Part shown: piece by piece, positions 60,500 through 64,000 of the stretch
Layout: each line of letters starts with the position of its first letter
How positions within the stretch are numbered: the stretch's first letter is position 1
Source of the DNA: JAKZVK01 sp965248255
GTDB taxonomy: Bacteria > Acidobacteriota > Terriglobia > Bryobacterales > UBA6623
Assembly: GCA_965248255.1 (NCBI GenBank)
Contig: CBDFIW010000004.1
Coordinates: forward strand, 1,116,001-1,180,000
Direction: 5' to 3'
Length of the DNA: 64,000 bases
Position numbers and translations under genes: made by a program
Notes under the pieces: model-generated
Seen by the model: the letters and a program-made list of their open reading frames with translations, nothing else
Told to the model about the DNA's origin: nothing
Database searches by the model: none

Positions 60500-61243
60500 A
60501 TGCTGCGTGTCGATGAGGACTCACTTCCGGCGCTGCAAGGACTCGTGGCTCTCCTCGAGCGACAAAACGATTTGGCCGCCGCTGTTCCGCACTATCTCCG
60601 GATCGCCAAGGTGACCGACACGCCGGGGCCAATCTTCCGGGCCGCTGTGGCCCTTGAGAAGACCGAGAGCTGGCGAGAGGCGGCGGAGGCCTATGAGCAG
60701 TGCACAAATCGGAAGCCGGATTGGGTCGACGCTTGGCTAAATCGAGGCACGGTTCTCTTGAAGTTGGAACAGCTCGACCCGGCCGAGAGGGCGTTCCAAA
60801 AAGTCGTTGATCTCGAACCCGATCATGCAGAAGGCCTTTTGAGGCTGGCGTCCTTGCACGTTGGTCAGGGGAAGCTCGACAGTGCCCTCACACTGTACGC
60901 GAAGTTGGTCACGATCAAGATGGACTCTCCAGAGGTTCTATTCAACGCCGCGCTTCTGGAGCAGAAACAAGGGGACAACGAGAAAGCGGCGGAGTATTAC
61001 AGCAAGGCCATCTCGGTCAGACCTGAGTTCGCAGAGGCGCATCTGAATCTGGGAGCTGCTTTGCGGGCATTGGACAGGGAAGATGATGCCATTCAGTGCT
61101 TCGTCAAGGCGCTCGAACTGAAGCCACAATTGGCCAAGGGATATTTCACTCTGAAACCCTATCGGGACTATCAGGCCGGATCACTCCACTCGGAGCCTCC
61201 AGAGCCTAGCATCTCCGTTCGTAAGTTGCCCTTCCAGCTATGA
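60500..61243 (+). pseudogene. TPR-repeat protein, part 2 (after the amber codon)
   Basis: 247 residues with six or so further TPRs (PDWVDAWLNRGTVLLKLEQLD, SPEVLFNAALLEQKQGDNEK, PEFAEAHLNLGAALRALDRE) and a non-repeat tail. It directly continues the frame of the preceding part. Its ATG at 60500 immediately follows the TAG, so reinitiation is possible. TPR arrays mediate protein-protein contacts; the partner is unknown. Confidence 0.75.
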
Positions 61244-61578
61244 TCCCCTGCCCACATTTCTCACCGCGTGGCCAGGCGAAGTGTATCACAGAGCCTTGAG
61301 CTTGGACCCGTTCTTGACAGTCCATCGGGCACAGAGAGTAGACCACGAGAAGAAATAAGCCCTGCGAAACAAACTAATAGGTAGTCCCCGTCCTCGGATA
61401 GGTAGTTATAAATCTGAGTGCTGTATCGCAGGCACCCACGAAAAGAGGGACGAGTCTGACGCCGGCCTACGCTCTGCTGACAGGTCTTCGCGAGAACATT
61501 CCGGAGCCAACCGAGACTAAAGTCAGAAACGCCACGATGAGGTAAGGGTGGGAGCGAAGGGGTCTTTCGGATCCGAAG

Positions 61579-62127
61579 CTAACCACCAGGATCGGGATCC
61601 GGGTGTCGCAGGGAATTTGGCGGTCTTGTGCGGTCGTGCTCTTGTAGCTGAAAAACCCAACGCAACGGCACCGTCGTGGGCGGGTAGCAGACCTTGTCGT
61701 CGCACGCTTGGTATCGAAAGGTCCCTTCGACAGCAACTTCTCCGCGGGGATTGACAAACGGCCGAACCTCATCGCCCAGGCCCATGGAGATGTCGCACAA
61801 GATATGAAAACGGCCTTGATAAACCGGCACAGTCTCCCCAATCGCGGGCAAATGGAGCCACTCCGAGGCGGGGAATGAGGCAGGATGCACAAGCCAGCCC
61901 CCGGAGGAAGCAAGTTCCCATCGGAGCGGGATGTAGCCGCCTTCGACGCCGGGAGCGTAAACATGCATGCCGTCCGCCAGTTCGGCTTCTACGATCAAAG
62001 TAACCCGCTGGCCGGTGCGCGCGGCTGTGTTACTCGCTCGCCAGCGAAGCTTGAGGTGGGCGGTCTGCGCCTCTCCTTGAGTATTGGCCGCCGATCCACC
62101 GAACTCGCGTATTATTGACTCCCGCAT
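61579..62127 (-). pseudogene. Redoxin-DsbD fusion, C-terminal DsbD-alpha-like fragment
   Basis: The DsbD N-terminal-type beta domain: HLKLRWRASNTAARTGQRVT, HVYAPGVEGGYIPLRWELA and YQACDDKVCYPPTTVPL with its Cys-x5-Cys pair. In DsbD this domain passes electrons to periplasmic partners. The true fragment starts at the IS edge (62114) and rejoins the redoxin fragment beyond it in frame once the IS and one TA are removed. The natural stop is at 61579. Confidence 0.8.
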
Positions 62128-63208
62128 AATATAGAGTCAGTCAAAACAAAGAGAAGACTGTTTCCAGAAGGCCGTGATCAAACGCGGTTTGCGGTACATG
62201 CGGCGGAGTGCCTTGCGGGCCCGCTCGTTCAGCTCGCCGTAGTCTTTCGGACAGACGTTCGGCAACTCGTGCTGCTTCCAGTAAGCCCAGATGTATTCCA
62301 CCGGATTCAACTCCGGCGCATAGGGTGGCAAGTACTCGGTTGCGATGTGGCCTTCGGAGAGTTCGATGAACTCTTGCACCAGGCGGCTACGGTGCGCCGG
62401 CAGCCGATCCCAGACGATCAGCAGCGGGCGATCGATATGACGTACCAACGCCTTGAGAAAGTCGGTCACTTGCTCTTTGCCGATCGCACCGGGATAGAGC
62501 CGGAAGTAGAAGTTACGCAGCGTCAGCCCCGCCGAGACGGAAAGCTTCTCCCAGTTGAAGTTAAACTGCAGCACCGGTGTTTGGCCACGTGGCGCCCAGG
62601 TGCGGCAGCGATGCGGCTTCTGACTCAATCCGCTTTCGTCGATGAAGACGAGCGTACGGCCTTCGTTTTGGGCTTTTTTTTAATGCGCTTCCAGGTCTTG
62701 CGCTTCCAGGTGCGGATCCGCTCTTCGTTGCGCTCGCGCGCCTTTCCGGCCGGGCGTTGCGGGCTCCAGTCGAGCGCTCGCAGGATCTTCCAGGCGTGGC
62801 CTGCGTGGTATGCGACCCCGAACTCGTCTCCGATCAGCCGAGCCACCCGCGGACAGCTCCACAGGGGCGTTGGGAAGCCGTGGGCTTCCGGGCCTTCCAG
62901 CAGCAGCGACGTCAGGCGTTCGCGTTGTGCGGCATCGAGGAGCGGCTTGCGTCCGGCGCGCCCGGCCTGGCGGAGTCCGGCCGCACCCTGCTCGCGGTAT
63001 TGCCGCCGCCACTCACTGACGGTTTGGCGAGCGACGTTCAGCCGTCTCGCCGTCTCGGACTGATTGTGGCCTTGGTGGAGCAGCCGCATCGCTTCGAAAC
63101 GGCGCTTCTCCAGCGCCTTGAAATCCCGCTTCACACCTTTGGGGTTGCCCATACATATATAGATGCTCCACACTATCAAAAAGTGTCATAATAATTTGCG
63201 GGATTCAA
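62115..63208 (-). mobile_element. IS630-family insertion sequence, type B copy 4
   Basis: A 1094-bp copy, TA-flanked (62113-62114; 63209-63210), minus orientation. It has eight A in the coding-strand A-tract, the longest of the four copies. It splits the redoxin-DsbD gene. Confidence 0.93.
62137..63152 (-). pseudogene. IS630-B transposase, split at an A8 tract
   Basis: The N-terminal frame runs from ATG 63152 to 62625 and the DDE frame from about 62628 to 62137. The switch is at A8 followed by G (AAA AAA AAG GCC region). A -1 shift on A-AAA-AAG would join the two frames exactly, so this copy has the classical programmed-frameshift arrangement. Confidence 0.83.
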
Positions 63209-63210
63209 TA

Positions 63211-63777
63211 GGATACTCGCGGAGGTGTAGCGGTCGCGGTGGTCTTCCTCGAAGTACTTCGCTTGGACGATCCTCTGTTCGTCGATCACGTAATAGCCGG
63301 GAAAGGGAACGCCGCGCCATGGATGGCTGGGAGGGAAGTTCTTGTTGAGCAGGCGAAAGGCCCGAATCGACTAGGATTTCCCATCCGACAGAAGCGGATA
63401 GCTGATGTTTTGCCGATCGGCAAAGTGGCGCAGAATCTCGATGCTGTCGTAGCTGATCGCTGCGACGTTGAGGCCCTGCCGAGAGAATTGCTCTTGCTGC
63501 CCTTCCAGTTCGACCAACTGGCTCTTACAGAACGGTCACCAATCGGCCGAACGGTGGAAGAGAAGGACAGCCCTTTCGGCCCACGAAGGGTCTCAAAGGT
63601 CTGCTGCCGACCACGGTGGTCGAGAAGCCGAAACTCGGGGATCTTCGAGCCGACCTCGGGACCCGTACGCACATTCTTGTCAAGAGGGGGCAGTCGACGC
63701 AGCCGCGTGCGATGATCAGCCCCAGACGCGCACACCGCGACCGCTAGCAATACTATGGTCGTTTGAAGTGTGGACAC
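63211..63777 (-). pseudogene. Redoxin-DsbD fusion, N-terminal redoxin fragment with frameshift and stops
   Basis: It starts MSTLQTTIVLLAVAVCASGA (signal peptide), then PEVGSKIPEFRLLDHRGRQQ of the AhpC/TSA fold. One base is missing after GGGCTG (coding strand), moving the match to another frame that reads VLLFHRSADW-stop-PFCKSQLVELEG. The stop is TGA at 63536-63538, at the first position of the CxxC active site. A later TAG follows LLSDGKS. The match then continues (IRAFRLLNKNFPPSHPWRGV) to the IS edge. The gene is inactive as written, although the TGA may once have been selenocysteine. Confidence 0.78.
63505..63521 (-). other. SECIS-like hairpin downstream of the in-frame UGA
   Basis: On the coding (minus) strand CCAGTT-GGTCG-AACTGG forms a 6-bp stem with a five-base loop that begins GG. 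The loop starts 20 nt after the UGA at 63536-63538. Bacterial SECIS elements usually have a small loop with a G in its first two positions at 16-37 nt from the UGA. An outer CTGT/GCAG pairing is also possible. Confidence 0.45.
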
Positions 63778-64000
63778 CGTCTATTAGATTCTAGCCCACC
63801 GACTTGGCCGGAGCGTAGCTGAACAAACTGTAGGAAACCGGCCACAGAGCCGTCTGTGGAGCAACAAGAACATTACCGCCACCCGGATGCCCTTGGGGGT
63901 GAGGCGATAGCGGTCAACTGCGGCCCGAGGCGTTCGACCAGCCGCCACAAGAACTGTCATCCGGCACGAGCATTTGCGTGACCGCGAGCAGGACTATTGA

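Overview
This is a window of about 60% or higher GC from a Gram-negative-type bacterial chromosome. It is dense with metabolic genes and heavily seeded with insertion sequences. The gene types suggest an Acidobacteriota member or a close PVC-type relative: a PSD1/cytochrome plus DUF1501 pair, Tat-exported Gfo/Idh/MocA and beta-propeller proteins, a kelch-symporter fusion, a very small pilM-type operon, and pepQ-accB-accC order. This placement is inference; no rRNA is present.

Layout. 1-9.8 kb: the end of a GMC oxidoreductase, a large secreted esterase, an Rrf2 regulator, an acyl-CoA synthetase, a GatC/AtzG-like small protein with an amidase, and a kelch-sodium symporter fusion. 10.3-13.9 kb: a sulfatase-fold gene split by an IS630 element. 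14-19.8 kb (minus strand): aminotransferase, SDR, beta-propeller, Gfo/Idh/MocA oxidoreductase and Sua5. 20-32 kb, the housekeeping core: PAP2 phosphatase, dnaB, an NtrC-type regulator with its histidine kinase, a lipoprotein, pilM, a PilN/AMIN hybrid, Xaa-Pro peptidase, accB and accC.

32-40 kb is a rearranged, IS-rich segment. It holds an IS427-type element abutting a second IS630-A copy, an OPT transporter cut off at its 3' end, a TIR-HEPN protein split by IS630-B, the RNase P RNA gene, and another IS630-B inside a MITE-like repeat. 40-44 kb is a minus-strand operon of an Nramp-like transporter, an enolase-superfamily enzyme and an MFS transporter, probably for sugar-acid use. 44.6-50.3 kb: an exported D-2-hydroxyacid dehydrogenase and the PSD1/DUF1501 pair. 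51-56 kb: a cytochrome-like pseudogene, an ASH-repeat secreted protein, an Ig-like secreted protein and a D-tartrate dehydratase-like enzyme. 56-64 kb: repeat-rich spacers, a serine hydrolase, a TPR gene with an in-frame amber codon, and a decayed redoxin-DsbD gene split by a fourth IS630-B copy.

Seven IS copies of three types occupy about 8 kb: IS630-A x2, IS630-B x4 and IS427-like x1. In three genes (sulfatase, TIR-HEPN, redoxin-DsbD) removing the IS and one TA rejoins the two parts in one reading frame, so these insertions look recent. The strongest leads are the TIR-HEPN fusion (candidate anti-phage effector), the UGA at a CxxC position followed by a SECIS-like hairpin in the redoxin remnant, the A-tract length series (6/7/7/8) in IS630-B, and the MITE-like and hairpin repeat families in spacers.
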